A DNA stretch of 64,000 bases from positions 496,001 to 560,000 of the forward strand of contig CBDFNO010000015.1 in the NCBI GenBank assembly GCA_965250265.1, read 5' to 3'. Of the stretch, positions 17,170 to 25,909 are shown in pieces. The position numbers were made by a program, and so were the translations under genes. The notes beneath the pieces were generated by a model. That model was not told the DNA's origin. It searched no databases and worked only from the letters and a program-made list of their open reading frames with translations. How positions within the stretch are numbered: the first letter of the stretch is position 1; each line of letters begins with the position of its first letter. This stretch comes from PRS1 sp965250265. Lineage in GTDB: Bacteria; Bacteroidota; Bacteroidia; Flavobacteriales; Flavobacteriaceae.

Positions 17170-17598
17170 ATGAAAAAGATTTTTTTATGTGTCCTTATTA
17201 GTGTTGTTCTAGTTGCTTGTAGTAATAGTAATAATAGCAATGACAACTGTAAATTTTTACTAAATATTGGTGTAAATGTGAATATTAACTTAAACCTCCC
17301 TCAATACAGCCAACTACAATTTATTAGTAATTCGGTTTATATCCCTAATGTTGGAAATAATGGTGTTATCGTAACTAATTCTGGGACTGGGTTTTTAGCT
17401 TGGGATGCAAGTGACCCAAATCATACTCCAAATTCCTGCTCAGCTCTTAGTGCAAATGGCTTTGAAGGTACTTGTGGATGCACTGATGCTAATACCTACA
17501 GTTTTATTACTGGACAGTCTTTAGGTACAGCTTTACCTTGTACCTTAAAAAGATATCGTGTAGAGCAAAGTGGGAATACGCTGTTTATTTCAAATTAA
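17170..17598 (+). CDS. Hypothetical lipoprotein with a cysteine-rich, Rieske-like C-terminal half
   Basis: A 142-residue protein with a lipoprotein signal (FLCVLISVVLVAC, lipidated at C17). After a serine-asparagine-rich linker come beta strands and a cluster with aspartate, histidine and four cysteines (WDASDPNHTPNSCSAL, then TCGCTD). This arrangement recalls a Rieske-like fold, but paired Cys-x-His ligands are missing, so an iron-sulfur cluster is not supported. The end, LKRYRVEQSGNTLFIS, fits a closing beta strand. It is divergent from greA, and its stop overlaps by four bases the convergent TonB receptor gene. Its function is unknown. Confidence 0.6.
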   Translation: MKKIFLCVLISVVLVACSNSNNSNDNCKFLLNIGVNVNINLNLPQYSQLQFISNSVYIPNVGNNGVIVTNSGTGFLAWDASDPNHTPNSCSALSANGFEGTCGCTDANTYSFITGQSLGTALPCTLKRYRVEQSGNTLFISN

Positions 17599-19775
17599 AA
17601 TTTCAAAGTCATACCAACTAAAAAATTCGTCGTTGCTTGTGGATAAAATCCTGCGCCTTCAATAGTTGTGGTTTCTCCTGGAACTGACCATGTATCATCA
17701 TACGTAAAATAATAACCATTTGATACATATTTTATACCAAAAATATTATTTACTAAACCAGAAAAAACAATTGATTTAAAAATTGAATAAGTTTTAATCT
17801 CGTAAGTGATATTAAAGTCGTTTACAAAATAACTTTCTAATTTTGATGCTTCAGAATCAGTGTTTCCCATAAATTGTTCGCCAACATATTTGCTTAAAAA
17901 AGAGATTTGCAGATTTTCAATTGGTTGAAACACCAAAGCACTAGAAGCAACTAATGCTGGTGAAAATGAAATATTTGTTTTACCAAGATTTACTAATTCT
18001 CCATCTTTTGAAATAACGGTTTCTTTGTTTTTATTAGCGCTAAAGGTTATATTTGGCTGTATTGTAAATTTATCAGAAATATTAATTACTGCTTCTAGCT
18101 CTAATCCTAACCTATAGCTTTCTCCATTATTATCTCTTATTGGTGTTCCAACATCGCTAATTCCTCCTGTTAACACCAATTGCTCATTGTAAAACATATA
18201 ATACATATTCGCATTAAACGTAAATTTTGAGTCTTGGTGTCTCCAGCCTAATTCGAAATCGTTGAGTTGTTCTGGTTTAATATCTATATTGTTTTTAAAA
18301 TCGCTTCTGCTCGGTTCTCTATTGGCTCTTGCATACGAAAAATAGATGTTGTTTTTAGTGTTTAAATTGTAAGTAATTCCTGCTTTTGGGTTGAAAAAAC
18401 TGTGATTTCCATCAACTTTAAAAAGTACTCTATCAGAATTTGTTCCAGAAGTTTTATAATCTACGAAGCGCATTTGCAAATCACCATACAAACTTATTTT
18501 ATTATTTAGTTTGTAGATTGCTTTAGTAAATATATTGAAGTCTGTTTTTTTACCGTTACCATCGTAATAACGATCTCTTATTTGACTATTACTTGCAAAT
18601 TGTGCCCAAATTACTTCGCCAAAATGATCGCCATCATAAGTACTATATGAGCCTCCAAAAGTTAAATCTATTTTATTGTTTTTAAAATTTGCATTCGCAT
18701 TTACAACATAAAAATCATTGTCTAACCAACGACGACGAATTAAATCGGTTGTGTTAATAGTTTCGCTTCCTATAGATATTTCAGTAAAATCATAATCTGC
18801 AAAATCTTCATCTTCTTTATACTGTTCAAAATAGCCACGACCATACGTATAGTTTAAGCTTAAATTTGTTGACCAATAGTTGTTATATCTTTCATTCCAA
18901 TGCAATTGATAATGATCTTGTTTATAATTGTCTACTTCGTTATCATAAAATTGAATATTGCCTTGATCATCTGTATAAATACCTGAAGGATTAAAGGTTC
19001 TATAATTTTTTAAAGTTTCGGCATCAATACCATTCCATGCTTGATAAGTAATTTCATGGCCCCCGAATGTCAAGGCCTTAACTAATGTGTTATCATCTAT
19101 ATAAGATGCTTGTAAGAAATACGATTTTAAATCGGAAGTCGCTCTATCAATATAACCATCGGACTTTATTTGCGATAAACGACCTGCCAGCTCAAAATGG
19201 TTATTTAGTTTCCCTGTACTAAATTTTACATTGTGTTTCCTGGTATTATAGCTTGCAAACGAATTAGAAATTTCACCATTAGCATTTTCTGAAATAGCAT
19301 CAGTTAAAATATTAATACTCGCTCCAAAAGCACCAGAACCATTAGTGGAAGTACCAACGCCTCGTTGTAATTGTAAACTTTCAACAGACGAAGAAAAATC
19401 TGGTAAATCTACCCAAAATGTTCCTAAAGATTCGGCATCGTTATAAGGTATTCCATTTATAGTAATATTTGTAGATTGCGCACTTACACCACGAACTCTA
19501 ATTCCTGTGTAACCAACTCCTGCTCCAGCATCACTTGTTGTAACAACTGATGGTAAAAAGTTTAATAGAATTGGAATGTCTTGACCTAGATTTCGTTTTT
19601 CGAGTTCTTCTTTGGTGACATTAGAATGTGCAATTGGAGCATCTGCCTCCACACGAACTGCTTTAACTAAAACCTCTTCTAGCTGTTCTACTTTGGTTGA
19701 ATCTTGTTGTTTTTCTTGAGCAAAGGAAAAAGTACTTAATAAAAAGAAAAATAAAAGTTTTAAAATTGATTTCAT
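17595..19775 (-). CDS. TonB-dependent receptor under a TPP riboswitch, probable thiamine uptake
   Basis: A 726-residue outer-membrane receptor. A signal peptide (ILKLLFFFLLSTFSFAQ) is followed directly by a plug domain (about residues 30-150: EELEKRNLGQDIPILLNFLPSVV, then GIRVRGVSAQSTNITINGIPYND) and a 22-strand-type barrel to the end (TTNFLVGMTLKF). There is no carboxypeptidase-regulatory-like domain, unlike the two receptors near the right end of the window. A TPP riboswitch with terminators lies in its leader, so it is probably an importer of thiamine or a precursor, switched off when TPP is plentiful. That substrate is inferred from the riboswitch. Confidence 0.92.
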   Translation of the reverse strand: MKSILKLLFFFLLSTFSFAQEKQQDSTKVEQLEEVLVKAVRVEADAPIAHSNVTKEELEKRNLGQDIPILLNFLPSVVTTSDAGAGVGYTGIRVRGVSAQSTNITINGIPYNDAESLGTFWVDLPDFSSSVESLQLQRGVGTSTNGSGAFGASINILTDAISENANGEISNSFASYNTRKHNVKFSTGKLNNHFELAGRLSQIKSDGYIDRATSDLKSYFLQASYIDDNTLVKALTFGGHEITYQAWNGIDAETLKNYRTFNPSGIYTDDQGNIQFYDNEVDNYKQDHYQLHWNERYNNYWSTNLSLNYTYGRGYFEQYKEDEDFADYDFTEISIGSETINTTDLIRRRWLDNDFYVVNANANFKNNKIDLTFGGSYSTYDGDHFGEVIWAQFASNSQIRDRYYDGNGKKTDFNIFTKAIYKLNNKISLYGDLQMRFVDYKTSGTNSDRVLFKVDGNHSFFNPKAGITYNLNTKNNIYFSYARANREPSRSDFKNNIDIKPEQLNDFELGWRHQDSKFTFNANMYYMFYNEQLVLTGGISDVGTPIRDNNGESYRLGLELEAVINISDKFTIQPNITFSANKNKETVISKDGELVNLGKTNISFSPALVASSALVFQPIENLQISFLSKYVGEQFMGNTDSEASKLESYFVNDFNITYEIKTYSIFKSIVFSGLVNNIFGIKYVSNGYYFTYDDTWSVPGETTTIEGAGFYPQATTNFLVGMTLKF

Positions 19776-19821
19776 CCGAATAAATTATATCGAATAAAAA
19801 GAGGTAATTATTCTTTGGTGT

Positions 19822-19848
19822 TAAAAAAGGACGAAGTCAAACTTCGTC
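19822..19848 (-). terminator. Terminator in the expression platform of the TPP riboswitch
   Basis: A perfect 8-bp stem (GACGAAGT / ACTTCGTC, 3-base loop) is followed on the minus strand by CTTTTTT. It lies about 50 bases before the receptor start codon and after the aptamer, as expected for transcriptional attenuation. Confidence 0.8.
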
Positions 19849-19859
19849 TGCACTCGCTA

Positions 19860-19880
19860 AAAATGTCCACTGGACATTTT
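19860..19880 (-). terminator. Second hairpin between aptamer and terminator
   Basis: A 9-bp inverted repeat (AAAATGTCC / GGACATTTT, 3-base centre). On the minus strand the 3' arm runs into ATTTTTAG, so it may act as a weak first terminator or as part of the switching helix. Confidence 0.5.
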
Positions 19881-19884
19881 CTTA

Positions 19885-19962
19885 ACGCTCGCTTCCTAAA
19901 CAGCATTACCTGTTCTAGGTTCGATGGGTATGATCTCAGCCGTTAAGCACCCCTTTTTGAGA
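19885..19962 (-). promoter_or_regulatory. TPP (thiamine pyrophosphate) riboswitch aptamer
   Basis: The minus strand contains the conserved THI-box elements in order: GGGGTGC, GCTGAGAT, ACCC, GAACCT, then GGTAATGC and a closing TAGGAA. The helices can be drawn: GGGT with ACCC (P2), GC with GC around the small P3 loop, CCTA with TAGG (P4) and CAG with CTG (P5). TPP binding normally favours the terminator and reduces expression. The target is the TonB-dependent receptor at 17595-19775. Confidence 0.9.
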
Positions 19963-19968
19963 ACAGTG

Positions 19969-19997
19969 CAAAGATAAAAACAATTGTTAATTGTCAA
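19969..19997 (-). promoter_or_regulatory. Promoter of the riboswitch-receptor transcript
   Basis: On the minus strand TTG (19997-19995) is separated by 18 bases from TATCTTTG (19976-19969), a perfect -7 element. Transcription would start a few bases before the TPP aptamer. The surrounding 19981-20019 sequence is a run of TTGATAATTAAT-like near-repeats without evident coding content. Confidence 0.75.
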
Positions 19998-20015
19998 TTG
20001 ATAATTGATAATTAA

Positions 20016-20426
20016 TTATTCTAAATCTGGTTTCTTCCGATTTGACTTTTTCTCTGATTGTTTGTGTTTATTGTCTAATCGCTTTTTAATAACAGTTTTA
20101 GGAATTTTTGTTGGCTTCCGTTTTTTAGGAATAAATAATCCGCTTTCAATTAAACTAATAAACCGTTCTATAACAAGTTCTTTATTTTTATGTTGACTGC
20201 GACTTTCATCACAATTTAAAATTAAAACATAATCCTTGGTGAGTTTTGTGTTTAGCTTTTTTAAGAGGAGTTCTTTTTCTTCTTCAGCTAAAGCTTCAGA
20301 TTTTAAAACATTAAAAAAGAGGATTACTTTAGATGATACTTTATTAACGTGCTGCCCTCCAGCTCCACTACTTCTAACGGCTTTAAAAGTTAATTCAGAT
20401 ATTAATAACTTAATATTCAAAATCAA
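20016..20426 (-). CDS. arfB: Alternative ribosome-rescue factor ArfB (peptidyl-tRNA hydrolase, YaeJ type)
   Basis: A 136-residue protein with the catalytic GGQ loop in RSSGAGGQHVNKVSS near residue 20, so it is a release-factor-like domain without stop-codon recognition parts. The C-terminal tail is rich in lysine and arginine (KKRKPTKIPKTVIKKRLDNKHKQSEKKSNRKK), which in ArfB enters the mRNA channel of stalled ribosomes. It overlaps the stop of the DUF4301 gene by four bases and is the last gene of the minus-strand operon that starts near 24478. Confidence 0.93.
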   Translation of the reverse strand: MILNIKLLISELTFKAVRSSGAGGQHVNKVSSKVILFFNVLKSEALAEEEKELLLKKLNTKLTKDYVLILNCDESRSQHKNKELVIERFISLIESGLFIPKKRKPTKIPKTVIKKRLDNKHKQSEKKSNRKKPDLE

Positions 20427-21976
20427 GTAATTTGATGTTGTGGTTTTAGTAAATCGTTTACCGTTTTTACTGGATTAAACGTTATTAATGGCACTTCTAC
20501 AAAAATAGTATTCCAATGTGCCATACTGCCATTCCAAAGCCCTGGTAATTCAAGTGCTTTAATATCATTTCCCACTTTAGTTTTCATGGTAATAAAAACT
20601 GTTTTAGGGTCTACAAATTTTGTGAGATTGAATACTTCTCCTTTATAAGTCTTAACACCACAAACCAAATCTACAGGATTAAAATGAGTAGAATTTTTTA
20701 GAATTTCTTTTTGAAGTTTATTCTTTTTATCTATTTGTGCAGACTCAACAATTTGTAAAGAAGTGTTTCCGTTTTCTCCTTTTACCCAAAAAGGTCCTCC
20801 TCCAGGTTCGCCTTCATTTTTAACCATTCCACAAACTCGAATTGGACGATTCAACTTTTTAAATAAATAATCTATTCGAAAAGCTTTAGAATCCTTTTCA
20901 AAATCTGAACTGATTTGCACATTCATCTTATTAGATAAAAATTCTGCAATTTTGATGATGTAATCTTCATTAACATCTTTCTTTTCTAAATCCTTTTGAT
21001 ACATAAACGCCTGCTCTTGAACTTTAAGTAAAATTCCTGCAAGCATTTTTTTATATTGCCCTACTTCTTCTTCTAAATTGTTGACAACAACATTATCAAT
21101 ATTCTTAATAAAAATGATATCAGCTTCTAAATCATTTAAATTTTCCAGTAAAGCACCATGACCTGATGGTCTAAAAAGTAAACTTCGATCTTCTTCTCTA
21201 AATGGCTCATTTTTTGTTGTTAGCGCAATCGTATCAGTAGAATGTTTTTGATAAGAAAATGAAATGTCGAATTTGGTATTGGTTTTTTCTTCAACATCTT
21301 CTTCGATATATTTAAATTCTTCGTCAAACTTGTGCTTATACTTTTCAGAAATTGTAAAATGTAAATTCGCCTCATTATTAGATGAAGCATAGGAAGCTGC
21401 TTCAAATAAATGTTCTTCAAAAGCTGTAGACACATGTTCTTTATATCTATGAAAAGGCAATAAACCCTTTGGTGAAAAGCTATAATTCAATCGGTCTTCG
21501 TCTAGCATTGTTTTAATAAATTCAACACGCTGCTCTTCATAAGATAACTCGTTAAAATTAGAAATCGTTTTATGTATTTTATAAATTACTTCTTCAAAAA
21601 AAGGTAGCTTTTCTAAACCAATTAAAAACAGGGAAAGCTCTTTAGCTTTATGACGATTTATATATGAATTTATACTTTCATGTGATGGGTTATATTCTTC
21701 AATAAACTGAAATAAAAACTTAAACATTCGTGTTGCTGCTCCCGAAGCTGGTACAAATTTTAATATTGAAGTTGAATCTCTTTTATCATTAAAATAATTA
21801 ATATAGTTTTCTTTCTCTTTATTATTAAGCAGCAATATTCCGTTCTCAACAGTAGCAGCTTCTTTTAAATTAATAAACGGGAATCCAGCTTTAAAAAGTT
21901 GAATTTGTGTTTCTACTTTTTTTAGTGTTAATCCTTTCTTCTCTATTTGTTGTATGTCTTTATCTGAAAAATTCAA
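20423..21976 (-). CDS. DUF4301 family protein (nucleotidyltransferase-like)
   Basis: A 517-residue cytoplasmic protein of the DUF4301 family, which is nearly confined to Bacteroidota. The block VPASGAATRMFKFLFQF near residue 75 resembles the glycine-rich nucleotide-binding turn of sugar-nucleotide transferases. PSGHGALLENLNDLEADIIFIKNIDN (about residues 267-292) and GMVKNEGEPGGGPFWV (about residues 395-410) are further conserved blocks. The exact reaction is unknown to me. Its start overlaps the end of the NadR-like kinase gene by four bases, so the two are translationally coupled. Confidence 0.85.
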   Translation of the reverse strand: MNFSDKDIQQIEKKGLTLKKVETQIQLFKAGFPFINLKEAATVENGILLLNNKEKENYINYFNDKRDSTSILKFVPASGAATRMFKFLFQFIEEYNPSHESINSYINRHKAKELSLFLIGLEKLPFFEEVIYKIHKTISNFNELSYEEQRVEFIKTMLDEDRLNYSFSPKGLLPFHRYKEHVSTAFEEHLFEAASYASSNNEANLHFTISEKYKHKFDEEFKYIEEDVEEKTNTKFDISFSYQKHSTDTIALTTKNEPFREEDRSLLFRPSGHGALLENLNDLEADIIFIKNIDNVVVNNLEEEVGQYKKMLAGILLKVQEQAFMYQKDLEKKDVNEDYIIKIAEFLSNKMNVQISSDFEKDSKAFRIDYLFKKLNRPIRVCGMVKNEGEPGGGPFWVKGENGNTSLQIVESAQIDKKNKLQKEILKNSTHFNPVDLVCGVKTYKGEVFNLTKFVDPKTVFITMKTKVGNDIKALELPGLWNGSMAHWNTIFVEVPLITFNPVKTVNDLLKPQHQIT

Positions 21977-22542
21977 GGCTTATTTTTAATTAATTCATCA
22001 ATATGCTTTACTGCTTCTGCTAATCGTTCATTCTTAGTTCCTTTAAGCAAAACATATGGCCTGTTGTATTTAATCAATGTATCTTCAAAAGCTTTAAACA
22101 TACGTTCTCTTTCATTTGGTTTATCGCGTAAATCATCTGCTTCCCAAGGTGTATCAATATAGGTTAAAAAATACAAATCGTAAATGTTTTCTACCGCATA
22201 TTTATCTAATATGGGGTCGCATGTTCCAACATAATATGCTTCGGAATATACTTTGGTCTCCAATAAATCCGTATCACAAATTAAAATTGAATTTGTTTTT
22301 TGAGCCAATTCGTTCTCAAGCTTCATTTGTCCTTCTGCAATAGGCAATAAATCTTCTGGCTGACAGGTTTTACGTTCATTGTTCCATTTATCTTGAAGGT
22401 ATCTACGAGCATATTCTCGTACCCAAACCGAGTTATAGTATCTCGCTAATTGACTCGCCAAAGTAGTTTTGCCTGTAGATTCTGGCCCAAATAAAACTAC
22501 TTTTAAGCAGTTTGAAGGTTGTTGTTTAAGTTTTTCTTCCAT
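21973..22542 (-). CDS. NadR-like AAA_28 kinase
   Basis: A 189-residue P-loop kinase with Walker A GPESTGKTTLA at about residues 19-29 and the family blocks WVREYARRYLQ and ILICDTDLLETKVYSE. It corresponds to the ribosylnicotinamide kinase domain of NadR without the adenylyltransferase or DNA-binding domain. It overlaps the 3' end of pnuC by 40 bases, so uptake by PnuC and phosphorylation by this kinase are almost certainly linked (metabolic trapping). Nicotinamide riboside is the default substrate. Thiamine is an alternative because of the nearby TPP-controlled receptor. Confidence 0.85.
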   Translation of the reverse strand: MEEKLKQQPSNCLKVVLFGPESTGKTTLASQLARYYNSVWVREYARRYLQDKWNNERKTCQPEDLLPIAEGQMKLENELAQKTNSILICDTDLLETKVYSEAYYVGTCDPILDKYAVENIYDLYFLTYIDTPWEADDLRDKPNERERMFKAFEDTLIKYNRPYVLLKGTKNERLAEAVKHIDELIKNKP

Positions 22543-23132
22543 TCTTTATATCCTAAATATGCTAATATTAAAAATATGGTAAATTGTATTCCTGAAAAGC
22601 CCAATCCTTTAATAAAATATAAAGGAATAGAAATAATATTTCCGGCTATCCAAAGCAACCAATGTTCTATTTTTTTATTAGCCATTAACCACATTGCTGC
22701 AAAAAAGATACCAGTTGTAAACGTATCAAAATAATCTGTTATTCTATCAAAACGATTAAAATACAGATATACAAAAACAACAAATACAGCAGTAAAAACA
22801 AATATTCCTAAAGCTTTTAATTTATCTTTTTTAGTTGAAGTTGTAATTTCTATGTGTTCTCCTTTAACAAGTCTAGTCCACATATACCAACCATAAATAC
22901 TCATCAAGGTATAATATATATTTATTATTAAATCTCCATACAAAGTAAATTGATAGCATATATACACATAAATAGCAGTACTTATAATTCCTGTTGGATA
23001 CACTAAAATATGTTCTTTTTTTGCATACCAAACACTAGCTATACCAAAAATTACAGCTAATACTTCTAAAGAAATATTTAATGTAGTCGCAGTTTTGTAA
23101 GGATTAATAAAAAATTCAAGAATGTTTTCCAT
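22503..23132 (-). CDS. pnuC: PnuC-family vitamin transporter (nicotinamide riboside or thiamine)
   Basis: A 209-residue inner-membrane protein with about seven hydrophobic segments, of the PnuC type. These are facilitators that rely on intracellular phosphorylation. YGDLIINIYYTLMSIYGWYMW (near residue 66) and the tryptophan-rich loop MWLMANKKIEHWLLWIAGNIISIPLYF (near residue 145) are characteristic. Family members import nicotinamide riboside (PnuC), riboflavin (PnuX) or thiamine (PnuT). Sequence alone does not separate them here. The NadR-like kinase favours nicotinamide riboside; the TPP riboswitch 2.5 kb away on the same strand keeps thiamine open. Confidence 0.88.
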   Translation of the reverse strand: MENILEFFINPYKTATTLNISLEVLAVIFGIASVWYAKKEHILVYPTGIISTAIYVYICYQFTLYGDLIINIYYTLMSIYGWYMWTRLVKGEHIEITTSTKKDKLKALGIFVFTAVFVVFVYLYFNRFDRITDYFDTFTTGIFFAAMWLMANKKIEHWLLWIAGNIISIPLYFIKGLGFSGIQFTIFLILAYLGYKEWKKNLNNNLQTA

Positions 23133-23851
23133 TAGTTTAATTTATTAAAAAACGATTCGTCTTCTTCAAAAGCTGTTCCTATAACTACCATATTTGCACC
23201 AGAATTGTATGCTGCATCTAATTGTTCTTTTGTTTTAATTCCGCCTCCAACTATTAATGGAATTGTTAATTCATTTTTAACTTCTGAAATCATATCAATT
23301 GCAACTGGAATTTTTGCTCCACTTCCAGCTTCCAAATATATAAGTTTCATGCCAAGAAGTTCGCCAGCAAGAGCTGTATCTACAACATACTGAACATTAT
23401 TTGGAGACAAAGGTTTTGTTTGAGTTACTTTTTGAACTGCTGTTTCTTTCCCGTTTTCAATCAAAATATATCCTGTTGGAATTACTTCTAAATTAGTATG
23501 TTTCAAAACTGAAACTGCTTCAATATGTTTCTCTATTAAATACTTTGGGTTTCTTCCTGATATTAATGACAAAAATAATAATGCATCTGCTTTATTTGTT
23601 ATTTGGGTAACATCTCCTGGAAACAAAACAACTGGAAGGTTTGTAAATTTCTTTATTTCTGAAACTAAAATTTCAGTTGCTAAATCATCAACTGTACTGC
23701 CTCCAACAAAAATATGTGTTATAATAGAATTATTTACTTTCTGAATAAAATCAGATATGTCTTTAGGTATTTTATCAGGATCAATCAACACAGCAAGTAG
23801 CTTTTCTCCTTTAGAAATTGAGGTTAGTATGTTTTGATAAATTGAACTCAT
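23132..23851 (-). CDS. Geranylgeranylglyceryl phosphate synthase-like protein (PcrB family, group II)
   Basis: A 239-residue TIM-barrel prenyltransferase. The family transfers a polyprenyl group to sn-glycerol-1-phosphate, best known from archaeal ether lipids. Visible signatures are VLIDPDKIP (near residue 21), THIFVGGSTVDD, VVLFPGDVTQI, IPTGYILIENG, LIYLEAGSGA and the phosphate-binding end LIVGGGIKTKEQLDAAYNSGANMVVIGTA. A homologue from Flavobacterium johnsoniae has been studied as a group II enzyme, but its physiological role in flavobacteria is not clear to me. It lies between the phosphopantetheinyl transferase and pnuC with no gaps. Confidence 0.9.
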   Translation of the reverse strand: MSSIYQNILTSISKGEKLLAVLIDPDKIPKDISDFIQKVNNSIITHIFVGGSTVDDLATEILVSEIKKFTNLPVVLFPGDVTQITNKADALLFLSLISGRNPKYLIEKHIEAVSVLKHTNLEVIPTGYILIENGKETAVQKVTQTKPLSPNNVQYVVDTALAGELLGMKLIYLEAGSGAKIPVAIDMISEVKNELTIPLIVGGGIKTKEQLDAAYNSGANMVVIGTAFEEDESFFNKLN

Positions 23852-24478
<627 letters not shown>

Positions 24479-24501
24479 TTATATTTCTCAAAGTTATTAG
24501 T

Positions 24502-24509
24502 TATCTTTG
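24502..24509 (+). promoter_or_regulatory. -7 promoter element of ahcY
   Basis: TATCTTTG matches TAnnTTTG exactly and lies 33 bases before the ahcY ATG. A possible upstream TTG start codon at 24507 falls inside this element, which argues for the downstream ATG at 24543. Confidence 0.6.
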
Positions 24510-24542
24510 CAGTCGAATTTTTATAGAAACAAATATACTAAT

Positions 24543-25859
24543 ATGAACACAAAAACAATTCCTTACGTTGCTAATAAAGTGAAAGACTTATCACTTGCAG
24601 ATTGGGGAAGAAAAGAAATAAATTTGGCAGAAGCCGAAATGCCTGGATTAATGAGTCTTCGTGAAGAATATAAAGATTCACAACCGCTTAAAGGAGCTCG
24701 AATTGCTGGTTGTTTACATATGACGATCCAAACTGCAGTTTTAATTGAAACATTACAAGCTCTTGGAGCAGAAGTTACTTGGAGTTCTTGTAACATTTTC
24801 TCTACTCAAGATCAAGCTGCTGCTGCTATTGCTGCCGTTGGAACTGCTGTGTATGCTTGGAAGGATATGACTGAAGAAGAGTTTGATTGGTGTATAGAAC
24901 AAACACTTTTCTTTGGTGAAGATCGTAAACCATTAAATCTAATTCTTGATGATGGTGGTGATTTAACCAATATGGTATTAGACAAATTTCCTGAATTGGC
25001 TGGAGGTATTAACGGTCTATCTGAAGAAACTACAACTGGAGTGCACAGATTATACGACAGAATGAAAGCAGGAACATTACCAATGCCTGCAATAAATGTC
25101 AACGATTCGGTGACAAAAAGTAAATTCGATAACAAATATGGTTGTCGAGAAAGTGCTGTAGATGCAATACGTCGTGCAACAGATATTATGCTTGCAGGGA
25201 AACGTGTAGTTGTTTGTGGTTATGGCGACGTTGGTAAAGGTACAGCTGCTTCTTTTAAAGGTGCAGGAAGTATTGTAACAATTACCGAAATTGATCCAAT
25301 TTGTGCTTTGCAAGCAGCAATGGATGGTTTTGAAGTAAAAAAATTAGAAACTGTTGTTGGTAATGCTGATGTTGTGATTACCACTACAGGAAATAAAGAT
25401 ATTGTGCAAGGACGTCATTTTGAAGCTTTAAAAGACAAAGCCATTGTGTGTAATATTGGCCATTTTGATAATGAAATTGATATGGCTTGGTTAAATAACA
25501 ATTATGGTCATACCAAAGACACCATTAAACCACAAGTTGATAAATATACTATTAATGGTAAAGACCTTCTTATTTTAGCTGAAGGTCGTTTAGTAAATTT
25601 GGGTTGTGCAATGGGGCATCCAAGTTTTGTAATGAGTAACTCGTTTACAAACCAAACTTTGGCACAATTAGAACTTTGGAATAATAGGGATGCTTATAAA
25701 AACGAAGTTTATATGCTACCTAAACATCTTGATGAAAAAGTAGCAAAACTACATTTAGCAAAAATAGGAGTAGAACTTACAGAGCTTCGTGAAGACCAAG
25801 CTGATTATATTGGCGTAAAACAGGAAGGTCCATTTAAGCCAGAATATTATAGGTATTAA
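24543..25859 (+). CDS. ahcY: Adenosylhomocysteinase (S-adenosyl-L-homocysteine hydrolase)
   Basis: A 438-residue NAD-dependent enzyme that splits S-adenosylhomocysteine into adenosine and homocysteine, keeping methyl-transfer reactions running. Motifs are GCLHMTIQTAVLIETL (substrate site), SCNIFSTQDQAAAAI, the NAD-binding loop VVCGYGDVGKGTAA, and the C-terminal GPFKPEYYRY, which reaches the partner subunit. The start at 24543 is chosen because a longer reading begins inside the promoter. It is a stand-alone gene; a membrane protein of unrelated character follows after 50 bases. Confidence 0.97.
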   Translation: MNTKTIPYVANKVKDLSLADWGRKEINLAEAEMPGLMSLREEYKDSQPLKGARIAGCLHMTIQTAVLIETLQALGAEVTWSSCNIFSTQDQAAAAIAAVGTAVYAWKDMTEEEFDWCIEQTLFFGEDRKPLNLILDDGGDLTNMVLDKFPELAGGINGLSEETTTGVHRLYDRMKAGTLPMPAINVNDSVTKSKFDNKYGCRESAVDAIRRATDIMLAGKRVVVCGYGDVGKGTAASFKGAGSIVTITEIDPICALQAAMDGFEVKKLETVVGNADVVITTTGNKDIVQGRHFEALKDKAIVCNIGHFDNEIDMAWLNNNYGHTKDTIKPQVDKYTINGKDLLILAEGRLVNLGCAMGHPSFVMSNSFTNQTLAQLELWNNRDAYKNEVYMLPKHLDEKVAKLHLAKIGVELTELREDQADYIGVKQEGPFKPEYYRY

Positions 25860-25909
25860 TTTTAGAAGCTCCCATTCGAACTAGAGCAATATCTATAATC
25901 CATAATAGA

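Noticed and set aside
19981..20019. Near-repeats of TTGATAATTAAT-type sequence as a possible array
   Set aside because: Units are too short and irregular for CRISPR or iterons; the region is an AT-rich upstream promoter stretch.
24507..24542. A longer ahcY starting at TTG 24507
   Set aside because: The TTG lies inside the TATCTTTG promoter element; the ATG at 24543 gives the normal N-terminus.
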